A DNA stretch of 36,021 nucleotides from Thermococcus sp. (GCF_027052235.1 NZ_JALUFF010000050.1:1-36021), one strand, 5' to 3'. Positions 1-8,530 are shown, counted from the stretch's first letter. The notes: generated from the sequence alone by a model not told the origin. A program made the numbers and translations.

Positions 1-1
1 T

Positions 2-1039
2 CTCTTAGTTCCCGGCATAGGGAAGTTCGAGCACGGAACCTTTGAAGGAAACGCCATGGACGTCTATTATCGCGCCCTCCACGGCCTCTCCCAGGTAATC
101 CCGGTTGATGGAAAACTGGAGGTGCACTTCGACATAACCCACGGGCTGAACTACGTAACCTTCCTCGTCCACCGTGCACTCAGAGAACTCCTCGGGATGA
201 GGACACTAACCAGCGAGACCCTCTTTAAAGCCTACAACTCCGACCCCTTTGTGCCAAAGCTCAGCTCTGAGCTCGGCATTAACGTCATCGAGGACGTCAA
301 AGTTGAGCCGCATCCCTTAACCGAGGGGCTTCCAGCTCTCAACGAATACCTGGTTCCATACTTCATCGAGAAGAACGCCCTGGGAGAACTCAAAAGAAAG
401 CTGAAGGCCTTCGAGCTTATAAAGTCTGAGAAGAGGAAGCTGGAGGCGTGGATAGGGTCGGTCGTCTTCGGCTTACCGCTCCTCTTCGCCGAGAACTTCC
501 CCGAGACCGGGCCCATTGAAGAAGCGGTTGATGAGCTCATGAAGACCTGGGAAAGCTACGTCGAGGTCTCCAACAAATCCGTGAGGAGAAAGCTGGCCTT
601 TGGCCGGGGTTTTGGCGTTCTGGTGAAGCTGGCCTTTCAGGCGAGGGCCCTGGAAAAATTCAAGCTTGGCCTTCCGCCGAGCCTCGACGACCTCTACAGA
701 ATCTCCGGCGGAGTCTTCAGGGGCGCCAACAGGGAGAGGGCAAATGTTGAACTTGGCAAAATAGAGGACAGGGCCATAGCCTACGCCCTGGCCAAACGCT
801 TCCCGGACTGGATGCCTCTGAGGGACTTTCTGGGCTTTGAAAAAGCCAACGCTACGATAGTGCCGCGGAACTTTCTTGCGCATGCGGGCCTTGAGGCGAA
901 CGCAACCGAGGCTAGGATGGAGGGCTGGAACGTTAAAGACGCCGGGAGGGAGGCGAGAAAGCACACCTTCCTCAGGTATTCGCCAGAGGCAAAGAGGCGC
1001 GTCGAGGAGATAACGGCAAAGACCTTAGGAGGTGTCTGA
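2..1039 (+). CDS. csx1: CRISPR-associated Csx1 (CARF-HEPN ribonuclease), 5' truncated by window edge
   Basis: The reading frame is open from base 2, so the gene begins before the window; about 345 residues are visible. The first ATG, at 56, is internal: the residues before it (LLVPGIGKFEHGTFEGNA) read as family sequence. The segment DITHGLNYVTFL near the visible N-terminus is typical of the CARF domain of archaeal Csx1. Near the C-terminus, RNFLAH fits the HEPN RNase motif (R, four residues, H). Family knowledge: Csx1 proteins are ancillary RNases of type III CRISPR systems, switched on when the CARF domain binds cyclic oligoadenylate made by Cas10; the Pyrococcus furiosus homologue lies inside the Cmr operon. 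Inference: a type III cas locus lies to the left of the window. The catalytic residues seen look intact. Confidence 0.87.
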   Translation, partial: LLVPGIGKFEHGTFEGNAMDVYYRALHGLSQVIPVDGKLEVHFDITHGLNYVTFLVHRALRELLGMRTLTSETLFKAYNSDPFVPKLSSELGINVIEDVKVEPHPLTEGLPALNEYLVPYFIEKNALGELKRKLKAFELIKSEKRKLEAWIGSVVFGLPLLFAENFPETGPIEEAVDELMKTWESYVEVSNKSVRRKLAFGRGFGVLVKLAFQARALEKFKLGLPPSLDDLYRISGGVFRGANRERANVELGKIEDRAIAYALAKRFPDWMPLRDFLGFEKANATIVPRNFLAHAGLEANATEARMEGWNVKDAGREARKHTFLRYSPEAKRRVEEITAKTLGGV

Positions 1040-1500
1040 ATGCTAGATGCATGCCTGAAGAGGGCGAGCTCTTCCTCAAAAGCAGGGGCATAGAGGAGAT
1101 CAGCGGGGATACGATAAGGCGGGCTTACCTGTGGCCGGTCGAGGAGATGAGCGGGCTTAGCGTTGGGGGTGGGGGGAGAGGCTGGATGACACCGTCTTCA
1201 TAGTCGAGCACACCATTATCCAGAGGAGCTTGAGCCTCAAAGGGAAAAACCCGCCAAAACGGGCTTGCCTTATCCAGATTTGACCGCCGAAAAGGTTGAA
1301 GTCCTCTCAATCTTCCGGGCTTTTGAATTCACCGACTACTCCGAGAGCACCAGGGAAAGGCCTCCAAAGCTCTCTAGGAGGATAGGCGAGCTCTCAGGGG
1401 AAGACGCGGGAAACCTCCTAAAGCTCGGCCTCTATTCCTACGCCATTAAACTCATAAAAAACCGACCGCACCGCTGGGAGAATGTAAAGAAACGAGCTCT
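1040..1500 (+). pseudogene. Frameshifted remnant of an unidentified gene downstream of csx1
   Basis: A ribosome binding site (GGAGGTG) precedes an ATG at 1040 that directly follows the csx1 stop, so a gene once started here. It now reads in pieces: a few codons from 1040, then MPEEGELFLKSRGIEEISG and onward from 1051 until a stop at 1201, then a third frame from about 1179 (RLDDTVFIVEHTIIQRSLSL) to a stop near 1273, then a fourth stretch from about 1265 (PYPDLTAEKVEVLSIFRAFE ... SYAIKLIKNRPHRWENVKK). One shift falls at a G-rich run (1165-1176), a typical slippage site. The joined pieces look like one protein of about 150 residues. I do not recognise the family. Position behind csx1 suggests a CRISPR-linked gene, but this is inference. 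Assembly errors in the G run could explain one shift but hardly all. Confidence 0.6.
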
Positions 1501-1505
1501 GGGGC

Positions 1506-1646
1506 TCACCACTCGTCGTCCTCTTCTTCCCAGTCCTCTTCTTCCCACTCCTCCTCGTCCCACTCCTCGTCCTCCCATTCCTCAAGCTCGAACTCCTCGT
1601 CGAGCTCTTCCTCCTCTTCGACCTTTTTCTTTTTAGGAGGTTCCAT
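1506..1646 (-). CDS. Highly acidic, Trp-rich 46-residue miniprotein
   Basis: On the minus strand an ATG at 1646 follows a good ribosome binding site (GGTGGGAGT immediately upstream) and opens a 46-codon frame ending in TGA at 1506. The product starts MEPPKKKKVEEEEELDEEFE and continues with four Trp residues set in Glu/Asp runs (EEW-EDEEW-DEEEW-EEEDW), ending EEEDDEW. Well over half the residues are Glu or Asp; the only basic residues are the four Lys of the N-terminal patch. A TATA-like element (rc of 1681-1690) lies about 40 nt upstream of the start. The frame is short but its start signals, promoter and strongly biased, ordered composition argue that it is real. Function unknown. Acidic tails of this kind often bind basic proteins or act as nucleic acid mimics; that is only inference. 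Confidence 0.68.
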   Translation of the reverse strand: MEPPKKKKVEEEEELDEEFELEEWEDEEWDEEEWEEEDWEEEDDEW

Positions 1647-1676
1647 ACTCCCACCGATAATGGTTGGGCTGGAGGG

Positions 1677-1690
1677 CCTATAAGTTTTAT
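1677..1690 (-). promoter_or_regulatory. TATA-like promoter of the acidic miniprotein gene
   Basis: Read on the minus strand, the stretch gives AAAACTTATAGG, a TATA-like element about 40 nt before the ATG at 1646. It would place the transcript start near 1660 and leave a leader of about 14 nt that contains the ribosome binding site. Confidence 0.45.
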
Positions 1691-1696
1691 TCCTCC

Positions 1697-1711
1697 GGAA
1701 AGGTTTTTAAC
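1697..1711 (+). promoter_or_regulatory. BRE/TATA promoter of the RuvC-like/cdc48 operon
   Basis: GGAAAGG followed by TTTTTAA fits an archaeal BRE/TATA pair. Its centre is about 26 nt before the ATG at 1733, and no Shine-Dalgarno sequence is present, so the transcript is probably leaderless. Confidence 0.6.
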
Positions 1712-1732
1712 GAACCGGAGAACCCTCCAACC

Positions 1733-2488
1733 ATGAGGGTGGCGATAGTAACGACCGACCCGAGGGTCTACTACAGGGCCACTAAGGTGCTGAAGGAGTA
1801 CAGGATACCCTTTCTCAGCCTCCGGGTCGGCGAGAGGATTCCCTACGACGTTGAGGTCATCCTTACGGGTGAGAGGGATAAAGTGGAGTTCCCCGTGAAG
1901 GTCATCGTGAGGGACGAGAACTTCATAGACGAGCTCCTCGCGAGGCTAGAAGGCAGGGAGAGGTTTAGGAAGGTCTTCATAGCGATAGACCCCGGCGAGA
2001 GGCCGGGCCTGAGCGTTGTAGCCGATGGCAAGGTCGTTGAGGTTCATCAGCTCAAGAGCCCTAGGGACGTTGAGCCCGTCCTTAGCCTCCTTGAGAAATA
2101 TCCTGGGGCGAGGATAAAGGTCGGCCACGGGGCGAAGAGGCAGAGGGTCATGATGCTCAAGGCCCTCGGAAGGCTCCTCGGCTACGACTACCCGATAATC
2201 GTGGTCAACGAGACAGGTACAACTCCCAAGGTCGGCGGGGTTGAGGGTTCGGCAGTGCTGGATATAGTCGCGTCCATAAACATCGGCCTCAGGCCCGGGA
2301 GAGAGGTTACGATAGGCGAGCTTCTGGAGGTTAAGGAGCCCACGAAGCGCGAGATAGAGGACATAAAGAGGAGGAGTCGTGAGCTGAGCGGAAACATCAC
2401 GATAACCTCAAGGCTTGCCCGGGAAGTTGCTCTCGGCAACCTGACCCTTGAGGAGGCGATAGAACTTCACAGGAGGCGTTTAAGATGA
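1733..2488 (+). CDS. RuvC/YqgF-like (RNase H fold) protein upstream of cdc48
   Basis: The product has 251 residues. The start at 1733 ([15 protein letters not shown]) is chosen because it lies about 26 nt after a TATA box; the frame is open further upstream, but that stretch carries the promoter. The second half has the signature spacing of RuvC/YqgF-type RNase H folds: AIDPGERPG (first Asp in DPG), then VVNETGTTP (Glu in the second strand), then [14 protein letters not shown] (late Asp on a helix). This resembles the catalytic acid triad of that superfamily. The stop overlaps the Cdc48 start by four bases (ATGA), so the two are probably translated together. The substrate is unknown; it may be a Holliday-junction or RNA-processing nuclease, or an inactive relative. 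The fold is an inference from motifs. Confidence 0.7.
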   Translation: MRVAIVTTDPRVYYRATKVLKEYRIPFLSLRVGERIPYDVEVILTGERDKVEFPVKVIVRDENFIDELLARLEGRERFRKVFIAIDPGERPGLSVVADGKVVEVHQLKSPRDVEPVLSLLEKYPGARIKVGHGAKRQRVMMLKALGRLLGYDYPIIVVNETGTTPKVGGVEGSAVLDIVASINIGLRPGREVTIGELLEVKEPTKREIEDIKRRSRELSGNITITSRLAREVALGNLTLEEAIELHRRRLR

Positions 2489-4992
2489 TATTTGGTAAGG
2501 ATTCGGATGAGAAGGTTGAGGAGGTAAAGCTCCGCGTTGCAGAGGCCCTGAAGAGGGACGTGGGAAGGGGCATAGTGCGCTTCGACAAGAAGTACCAAAA
2601 AAAGCTGGGCGTCGAGCCGGGCGATATAGTGGCCCTGATAGGCGAAAGGACGACCGCCGCGATAGTGGCAAACCCCCATCCGGACGACAGGGGACTGGAT
2701 ATAATCAGGATGGACGGCTACACGAGGAGAAACGCTGGAGTAAGCATAGGCGACTACGTGACGGTCAGAAAGGCCGAGGTTCACGAGGCCAAGAAGGTCG
2801 TCTTAGCTCCGGCTCAGAAGGGCGTCTTCATCCAGATACCGGGGGATGTCGTGAAGGGCAACCTCCTCGGAAGGCCGGTGGTCAAGGGGGACCTCCTCGT
2901 TGCGAGCAGCAGGAGCGAGACCTACTACAGCTCACCCTTCGACGAGCTCTTCAGGGGGCTTTTTGAGGCCATGCCCTTCGGCTTCGGCGAACTCAAGTTC
3001 GTCGTTGTAAACACCGTCCCCAAGGGGATAGTCCAGATAACCTACAACACCGAGGTTGAGGTTCTCCCCCAGGCTGTGGAGGTGAGGGAGGAGAGCATAC
3101 CGGAGGTCACCTACGAGGACATCGGTGGCCTCGACGAGGCCATCCAGAAAATCCGCGAGATGGTCGAGCTGCCCCTCAAGCACCCGGAGCTCTTCGAGAG
3201 GCTCGGAATTGAACCGCCGAAAGGAGTCCTCCTCTATGGCCCGCCGGGAACGGGTAAGACTTTACTCGCTAAGGCAGTAGCCAACGAGGCCAACGCCCAT
3301 TTCATAGCGATAAACGGGCCGGAAATAATGAGCAAGTTCTACGGTGAGAGTGAGGAGCGCCTAAGGGAGATATTCAAAGAGGCTGAGGAGAACGCTCCGA
3401 GCATAATCTTCATCGACGAGATAGACGCGATAGCCCCCAAGAGAGAGGAAGTGGTTGGCGAGGTCGAGAAGAGGGTCGTTTCACAGCTCCTTACGCTGAT
3501 GGACGGTCTCAAGAGCCGTGGAAAGGTCATAGTCATCGCCGCGACCAACAGGCCTGACGCGATTGATCCGGCATTGAGGAGGCCGGGAAGGTTTGACAGG
3601 GAGATCGAGGTCGGCGTCCCGGACAAGCAGGGAAGGAAGGAGATACTCCAGATACACACCAGAGGAATGCCCCTTGAACCGGACTACGATAAGGGCGAGG
3701 TATTGAGGATCCTCAGGGAGATGCGCGAGAAGGGCTCCTTCGATGCCAAGAGGATAGAAAAGCTCATGGAGCGGGTTGAGAAGGCCACCACCGAGGAGAA
3801 AATCAAGGAGATACTGAAGAGCGAGGGCGAGATATACGCTGAAGTTAGGAACAGGCTCATAGACAGAATGCTTGAGGAGCTGGCCGAGAAGACCCACGGC
3901 TTCGTGGGAGCTGACTTAGCGGCGCTCGCCAGGGAAGCGGCTATGGTCGTCCTCAGGAGGCTCATAAACGAGGGCAAGATAAACCCCGAGCAGGAGAAGA
4001 TACCCCCAGAGGTTCTGAGCGAGCTCCGCGTCAGGAAGGAGGACTTCTACGAGGCGTTAAAGATGGTCGAGCCTTCAGCCCTCAGGGAAGTCCTCATAGA
4101 GGTTCCAAACGTCCACTGGGAAGACATAGGCGGACTAGAGAACGTAAAGCAGGAACTCAGGGAAGCAGTCGAATGGCCACTCAAGTACCCGAAGGCCTTC
4201 CAGAGGCTCGGCATCGAACCGCCGAGGGGTGTTCTCCTCTACGGGCCGCCGGGAACGGGTAAGACCTTACTAGCGAAGGCTGTTGCAACCGAGAGCGAGG
4301 CCAACTTCATAGGCATTAGAGGGCCGGAAGTACTGAGCAAGTGGGTTGGCGAGAGCGAGAAGAGGGTGAGGGAGATATTCAGGAAGGCTAGACAAGCTGC
4401 ACCAACGGTGGTCTTCATCGACGAGATAGACGCGATAGCTCCCGCGAGGGGAATGGAGGGCGACCGCGTCACCGACAGGCTCATCAACCAGCTCCTCACC
4501 GAGATGGACGGAATCCAGGAGAACAGCGGTGTCGTCGTCATTGGAGCCACCAACAGGCCCGACATCATTGATCCGGCCTTGCTTAGACCCGGGCGCTTCG
4601 ACAGGCTCATCCTCGTTCCAGCGCCCGATGAGAAGGCGAGACTTGAAATACTCAAAGTCCACACGAGGCGCGTCCCGCTGGCCGAGGATGTCAACCTCCG
4701 CGAGCTGGCGAAGAAGACAGAAGGCTACAGCGGTGCAGACCTTGAGGCCCTTGTAAGGGAGGCGGCGCTGAGGGCGATGAGGAGGGTCATGAGGGAACTG
4801 CCGAGGGAGCTCGTGGAAAGGGAGGACGAGAGGTTCCTGGAGAGGCTCAAGGTCTCAAGGAGGGACTTCGAGGAGGCCCTGAAGAAGGTTAAGCCGAGCA
4901 TAACCCCCTACATGGTCGAATACTACAAGAACTTCGAGGAGAAGAGGGCCAAGAAGCCCGGCAGGGAGGGGGAGGAGTACTACACCTTCTGA
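2485..4992 (+). CDS. cdc48: Cdc48/VCP-type AAA ATPase with two ATPase domains
   Basis: This 835-residue protein is the archaeal homologue of p97/Cdc48, a hexameric unfoldase that threads proteins through its pore using ATP. Order of domains: an N-terminal substrate/adaptor domain (about 1-200), first AAA domain with Walker A GPPGTGKT at 252-259 and Walker B IIFIDEID, and second AAA domain with GPPGTGKT at 587-594 and VVFIDEID. Both domains keep arginine-rich GRFDR segments. An extra stretch of about 60 charged residues (roughly 395-455) sits in the first ATPase domain before its C-terminal helices, as in other Thermococcales Cdc48 proteins. The C-terminus ends in EEYYTF, which is not a standard HbYX proteasome-docking motif. 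The gene follows the RuvC-like gene with a 4-base overlap. Confidence 0.96.
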   Translation: MIFGKDSDEKVEEVKLRVAEALKRDVGRGIVRFDKKYQKKLGVEPGDIVALIGERTTAAIVANPHPDDRGLDIIRMDGYTRRNAGVSIGDYVTVRKAEVHEAKKVVLAPAQKGVFIQIPGDVVKGNLLGRPVVKGDLLVASSRSETYYSSPFDELFRGLFEAMPFGFGELKFVVVNTVPKGIVQITYNTEVEVLPQAVEVREESIPEVTYEDIGGLDEAIQKIREMVELPLKHPELFERLGIEPPKGVLLYGPPGTGKTLLAKAVANEANAHFIAINGPEIMSKFYGESEERLREIFKEAEENAPSIIFIDEIDAIAPKREEVVGEVEKRVVSQLLTLMDGLKSRGKVIVIAATNRPDAIDPALRRPGRFDREIEVGVPDKQGRKEILQIHTRGMPLEPDYDKGEVLRILREMREKGSFDAKRIEKLMERVEKATTEEKIKEILKSEGEIYAEVRNRLIDRMLEELAEKTHGFVGADLAALAREAAMVVLRRLINEGKINPEQEKIPPEVLSELRVRKEDFYEALKMVEPSALREVLIEVPNVHWEDIGGLENVKQELREAVEWPLKYPKAFQRLGIEPPRGVLLYGPPGTGKTLLAKAVATESEANFIGIRGPEVLSKWVGESEKRVREIFRKARQAAPTVVFIDEIDAIAPARGMEGDRVTDRLINQLLTEMDGIQENSGVVVIGATNRPDIIDPALLRPGRFDRLILVPAPDEKARLEILKVHTRRVPLAEDVNLRELAKKTEGYSGADLEALVREAALRAMRRVMRELPRELVEREDERFLERLKVSRRDFEEALKKVKPSITPYMVEYYKNFEEKRAKKPGREGEEYYTF

Positions 4993-4999
4993 CCCTCTC

Positions 5000-5006
5000 T
5001 TTTTTT
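5000..5006 (+). terminator. T-run terminator after cdc48
   Basis: Seven consecutive T residues begin eight bases after the cdc48 stop. Short T runs are enough to stop archaeal RNA polymerase, so this is a likely intrinsic terminator. Confidence 0.5.
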
Positions 5007-5023
5007 GGAAAAAGGTTTTATAC
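5007..5023 (+). promoter_or_regulatory. BRE/TATA promoter of the PRC-barrel gene
   Basis: GGAAAAAGG followed by TTTTATAC is a clear BRE/TATA element. A transcript start near 5045 would leave a short leader with GGGGTGG before the ATG at 5068. Confidence 0.65.
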
Positions 5024-5067
5024 GTTGACATCCAAGGGCCTACACGAACGAACAAGGGGTGGCGAAA

Positions 5068-5430
5068 ATGGTCAAGATACTGGCCTCAAAACTTAGGGAC
5101 GTGGAGCTGATAACAGATACCGGAATAAGGCTCGGATGGGTCTACGACCTGAGCTTCGACGAGGAGACCGGAGATATACTCGTTATAGTGGCTGAACCTG
5201 ACGAGGATCTGGACACGAGCGAGTTTGTCACCGACAGCGAGGGGCTCCTCCTGATTCCGGTCAGCGCGGTAAAGAGCATCGGAGAGGTCATAATCATAGA
5301 CTCCGCCAAGCTGGCGACCCGCTCCAAGATAAGGAAGAAGACCCCGCCACTGCCGAAGCCCGCACCCGAGAAGAAGTCTGAGAGGGAAGAAGGCCTCCCC
5401 AAGCCTAAGGAGATAAAGCTTGAGCTTTAA
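5068..5430 (+). CDS. PRC-barrel domain protein
   Basis: The product has 120 residues from the ATG at 5068. A GTG at 5059 is in frame, but it overlaps the ribosome binding site GGGGTGG, which sits correctly for the ATG. Residues 1-80 (MVKILASKLRDVELI ... GEVIIIDSAKL) form a beta-rich PRC-barrel, with the typical pattern of a setting that 'reverts to original' values: VELITDTGIRLGWVYDLSFD and VSAVKSIGEVIII. A charged, proline-rich tail (about 85-120) follows. PRC-barrels in archaea occur in RNA-processing and cell-division proteins; archaeal PRC-barrel proteins such as CdpB take part in division-ring assembly. Whether this one does so cannot be told from sequence. It ends three bases into the stop of the convergent phosphoesterase gene. 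Confidence 0.8.
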   Translation: MVKILASKLRDVELITDTGIRLGWVYDLSFDEETGDILVIVAEPDEDLDTSEFVTDSEGLLLIPVSAVKSIGEVIIIDSAKLATRSKIRKKTPPLPKPAPEKKSEREEGLPKPKEIKLEL

Positions 5431-6131
5431 TAGCCCTCGAAGAGCCTCTCGGCCAGAAACCTCGGAAGGCCTGCTTCAACTATCTTTCTGGCCGTTTCTT
5501 CCACGTCGTACTCGACCCGGTGGAAGTGAACGTTCTCCGGAGGTTCTTCAGTATCAATGAGCGCGTACGAGGCCCTCCAGTCGCCGTCCCTCGGCTGACC
5601 AACTGAGCCGGGGTTGATTATCCTCCTGCCATCTATGAGTCTCAGCATTGGCATGTGGGTGTGTCCCACGAGGAGGTCGTCCTGTCTCACGTAGCCGAGT
5701 ACGCTTCTGAACTCGCTATCCGGAAGCCAGGGAAAGAGGTATTCATCGAGGGGTGCCCTCGGCGAGCCGTGTATCAGGAGATAGCTCCTTCCGGTGTCGT
5801 CGGTGAAGAGTTGCCTCACGGGAAGACGCCTTAGGAACTCAAGGTTTTCAACGCTCATAACCCTCTGGTGCCACCTGACCGCTTCCCTGGCGTAGGGGTT
5901 GAAGCCCCAGTCGAGGCCGAAAGCGACGGCGTTGTCGTGGTTTCCGCGAACGCAGAGGAAATCCCTCCGCTCCATCTCTCTCCTCACGAACTCGACGACT
6001 TCGTTTGGGTTGGGGCCGTAACCCACGAGGTCACCCATGCACAGGATTACGTCTGCTCGCTTAACCTCTCTCCACACCACCTTAAGGGCCTCAAGGTTCG
6101 AGTGGATGTCCGAGATGAGAGCGATGAACAT
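5427..6131 (-). CDS. Calcineurin-like metallophosphoesterase (YfcE/MJ0936 type)
   Basis: The product has 234 residues from the ATG at 6131, the one correctly spaced behind GGTGAT; two further in-frame ATGs upstream overlap or precede that site. All five dimetal phosphoesterase motifs are visible: DIHSN at the N-terminus, GDLVGYG, GNHDN, LIHGSP and GHTHMP. These residues bind two metal ions and cleave phosphodiester or phosphomonoester bonds. The size and GPNPNEVV segment fit the small YfcE/MJ0936 family, whose archaeal members hydrolyse cyclic or bis-nitrophenyl phosphodiesters in vitro; the true substrate is unknown. The gene converges on the PRC-barrel gene, and the two stops overlap. Confidence 0.9.
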   Translation of the reverse strand: MFIALISDIHSNLEALKVVWREVKRADVILCMGDLVGYGPNPNEVVEFVRREMERRDFLCVRGNHDNAVAFGLDWGFNPYAREAVRWHQRVMSVENLEFLRRLPVRQLFTDDTGRSYLLIHGSPRAPLDEYLFPWLPDSEFRSVLGYVRQDDLLVGHTHMPMLRLIDGRRIINPGSVGQPRDGDWRASYALIDTEEPPENVHFHRVEYDVEETARKIVEAGLPRFLAERLFEGY

Positions 6132-6186
6132 GGGCATCACCGGATAAAAAATGGTGGTTGGGCTTATAGGCTATTTGGCCGAGTCT

Positions 6187-7032
6187 TCATATCTTCCACA
6201 GTCCCCAGGCGAGGAAGATGAGCCCCAGGAGCCCCGTGAGCATCGGAACGTCCCGGCTTTCCCTTTCAGCGGACGGGATTTCAACCGTGCAGTTGATGGT
6301 GAGGGTTAAGTCGCTGAAGGAGAAGCCCCTTCTCAGAACGAGCTTTTCCGGTCTCCATTCGACGGTTACCGCGTGGGCATCAAATGCCCCGCGTCCGAGT
6401 TTCAGACTTATCAGGTACCCTGTGACCCTGAAGCCCACGCCCCCTCGACAGCCCGTGCAGAAAGAGGCGAGCACTTTCTGGGGAGAGCCAGTAAAGGTTC
6501 TGTTTCCGGCAGAGGCTTTTGAGTCTGTAAAGAGGAAATCCATCCCCTTCTCGCCGAGAACCGAGAACGAACCCCGGGGACTGGTGGCGTTGAGACTGAA
6601 GCCCCTTGAGACGTTTATGGTGATTTCCTTCTTGAGAACGAACCTCCCGCCGGAGAAGTTAACTGGGGGCACGTGAAGGGCCATCGAATCCGAGTAAAAA
6701 ACTCTGAAGCTGGCGTTTGCCGGGAGTTCGGGTATTAAAATCTTCCCGGTAACCTTACCCTTCGGGATGTAAACCCCACTCCTCTTCACGAGCTTCACAT
6801 CGTTTCCGGCTAAACCCAGCTCCGGAAGGCTTGAATTGACATCCAGAGCGAGGAGCGAGCCATCTATGTGGGCACCGTTTTCGACAACCTTTGAGTGAAG
6901 GCCGAAGTACAGGCTCGGAGCCGGCATCGCTGAACTGCAGGCAGGCCTCTGGTTGATTTCGCTGTTCATTATCCCCGCGATGATGAGGAGCAGAACTCCG
7001 AGGATGAGGAAGGCCCTCTTCAAGCCTTTCAC
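6187..7032 (-). CDS. Membrane-anchored hypothetical protein with N- and C-terminal helices
   Basis: The product has about 281 residues and an N-terminal hydrophobic helix (RAFLILGVLLLIIAGIM), a beta-rich region of about 230 residues facing outward, and a C-terminal helix (MLTGLLGLIFLAWGLWKI). A CTGCRGG segment and single Cys near the N-terminus could form disulfides outside the cell. I do not recognise a family. The start is uncertain: GTG at 7032 lies about 25 nt after a TATA box (minus strand, 7053-7061), which would suit a leaderless message, whereas TTG at 7023 (LKRAFLIL) has a perfectly spaced GGTGA. Either leaves the membrane helix intact. The gene stands alone, between the phosphoesterase and acetyl-CoA synthetase genes. 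Confidence 0.75.
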   Translation of the reverse strand: MKGLKRAFLILGVLLLIIAGIMNSEINQRPACSSAMPAPSLYFGLHSKVVENGAHIDGSLLALDVNSSLPELGLAGNDVKLVKRSGVYIPKGKVTGKILIPELPANASFRVFYSDSMALHVPPVNFSGGRFVLKKEITINVSRGFSLNATSPRGSFSVLGEKGMDFLFTDSKASAGNRTFTGSPQKVLASFCTGCRGGVGFRVTGYLISLKLGRGAFDAHAVTVEWRPEKLVLRRGFSFSDLTLTINCTVEIPSAERESRDVPMLTGLLGLIFLAWGLWKI

Positions 7033-7087
7033 CCTTGAGAGTTGGAAAAAGAGTTATAAAAGCTTATCGGAAAGAGCTAAAAAGAGG

Positions 7088-8485
7088 TCACTCCTTCCTC
7101 TGCTTGGCCTTCCACCCGCTCCAGCGGTAGAGTGCAGCGAGGGCCTTTATGGCCCGGTCGGGCTCTGGATAAGCAGGAATGCCCTCCTCGTTGAGCCTGT
7201 CTATTGCCTCCTTGGCCTCTATGCCGCCGACGATGGCCACAACCAACGGCTTCTTCCTACCGCTCTCGTTGTACTCGCGTATCACTATGTCCGCTAACTC
7301 TCTCGGGTCAAGCACAGCCGTCTGGCAGTAGAGAACCGCTATGCTGTGCATGTTTGGATTCCTGAGGGCCTCTCTTACCGCTCCCTCGTAGCTCTCCGCC
7401 CCGGCCATTCCGGTCAGGTCAACGGGGTTCTTGTAGGAACCGAAGGGTGGCATGTAGTTGGAGAAGACCTTCAGCTCGTTGAGGTCGTCGTAGAGGTGCA
7501 GACCGCTTTCCTCAGCCGCGTCGGTTGCCATGACACCGATTCCACCGCCGTTGGTGATTATCACGAGGTTCTCGCCTTCTGGCTCGGGGAGGTTGCTGAG
7601 GGTTCTCGCGTAGTCGAAGGCTTCCCCGATGGTGTAGGCCCTTATTATCCCTGCCTGCTTGAATGCCGCGTCGTATATCCTGTCGCTTCCTGCCAGCGAA
7701 CCGGTGTGAGAGGCTGCTGCCTTTGCACCGCGCTCACTCCTTCCGGCCTTGATGACCACTATCGGCTTGACCCTGCTGACCTTCTTGGCTGTCTCAAGGA
7801 AGCGCCTCCCGTCCTTTACTCCTTCCATGTAGATGAGTATGGCCTTCGTGTTCTCGTCCTCCTTGAAGAATTCGAGCAGATCAGCATCGTCGATGTCGCT
7901 CTTGTTCCCGACGCTGACGACTGCCGAAAGGCCCACCTTCTCAAGTATCGTCCACCCCATAAGGGCTATTCCAAGGGCTCCACTCTGGCTGATAAGGGCC
8001 AGCGGGCCGGGCAGGACATCGGTAGGACCGAAGGTCGCGTTGAGCTTTTCGGGTGTGTAAACAACGCCGAAGATGTTCGGGCCGAGGATTCTCATGCCGT
8101 ACTTTCTGGCTGTTTCAACGAGCTGTTCCTCGACCTTCTTGCCCTCTGGGCCGAGCTCACCGAAGCCGGAACTTATAATCGGGAGGACTTTAACTCCCTT
8201 CTGACCGCATTCTTCGACGACCTGGGGGACGAACTTGGCCGGGACAACTATGACGGCCATGTCAACCTCGTCGGGAACGTCGAGGATGCTCCTGTAGGAC
8301 TTGAAAACGCGGTTCCCTATCCTTATCTCGACGCCCTTGATGTTGACGGCGTATATCTTGCCCTCGTAGCCGTATTCCACGAGGTTCTTCATAATCGCGT
8401 ATCCTATCTTACCCGGCTTTTCAGAGGCGCCTATGACGGCGATGCTCCTGGGCTTGAAAAGTGCCTCGATATTCGGGTCAACCAT
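7088..8485 (-). CDS. acdA: Acetate-CoA ligase (ADP-forming) alpha subunit
   Basis: The product has 465 residues starting MVDPNIEALFKPRSIAVIGA. The ATG at 8485 is chosen over an in-frame start at 8506 because AGGTGAT sits just before it. This is the alpha subunit of ADP-forming acetyl-CoA synthetase, which turns acetyl-CoA, ADP and phosphate into acetate, CoA and ATP, the main substrate-level phosphorylation step of peptide and sugar fermentation in Thermococcales. A CoA-binding Rossmann domain comes first (GASEKPGKIGYAIM), then succinyl-CoA-ligase-like domains. The phospho-carrying histidine is in ASHTGSLAG (His260). The ATP-grasp beta subunit is not in the window; separate alpha and beta loci are usual in this order. 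Similarity to the P. furiosus AcdA I protein is very close by eye, so this is likely isoform I. Confidence 0.94.
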   Translation of the reverse strand: MVDPNIEALFKPRSIAVIGASEKPGKIGYAIMKNLVEYGYEGKIYAVNIKGVEIRIGNRVFKSYRSILDVPDEVDMAVIVVPAKFVPQVVEECGQKGVKVLPIISSGFGELGPEGKKVEEQLVETARKYGMRILGPNIFGVVYTPEKLNATFGPTDVLPGPLALISQSGALGIALMGWTILEKVGLSAVVSVGNKSDIDDADLLEFFKEDENTKAILIYMEGVKDGRRFLETAKKVSRVKPIVVIKAGRSERGAKAAASHTGSLAGSDRIYDAAFKQAGIIRAYTIGEAFDYARTLSNLPEPEGENLVIITNGGGIGVMATDAAEESGLHLYDDLNELKVFSNYMPPFGSYKNPVDLTGMAGAESYEGAVREALRNPNMHSIAVLYCQTAVLDPRELADIVIREYNESGRKKPLVVAIVGGIEAKEAIDRLNEEGIPAYPEPDRAIKALAALYRWSGWKAKQRKE

Positions 8486-8530
8486 TTTTATCACCTCTGA
8501 TGACATTTACACTTTTACGTCTGTAAAAGC

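Noticed and set aside
1501-1636. Pro/Arg-rich extension of the remnant gene's last frame
   Set aside because: It is the antisense of the acidic miniprotein, and its odd composition follows from that.
4960-4992. HbYX proteasome-docking motif at the Cdc48 C-terminus
   Set aside because: The end is YYTF; Tyr is not in the second-last place.
7346-8500. 384-codon open frame on the plus strand
   Set aside because: It lies wholly antisense to acdA, whose protein is fully conserved; the shadow frame has no promoter, no family match and unlikely composition.
8480-8502. TGM-like site before acdA (TGTCAT-N5-GTGATA)
   Set aside because: The right half is simply the ribosome binding site and the left half matches at only four of six bases; too weak.
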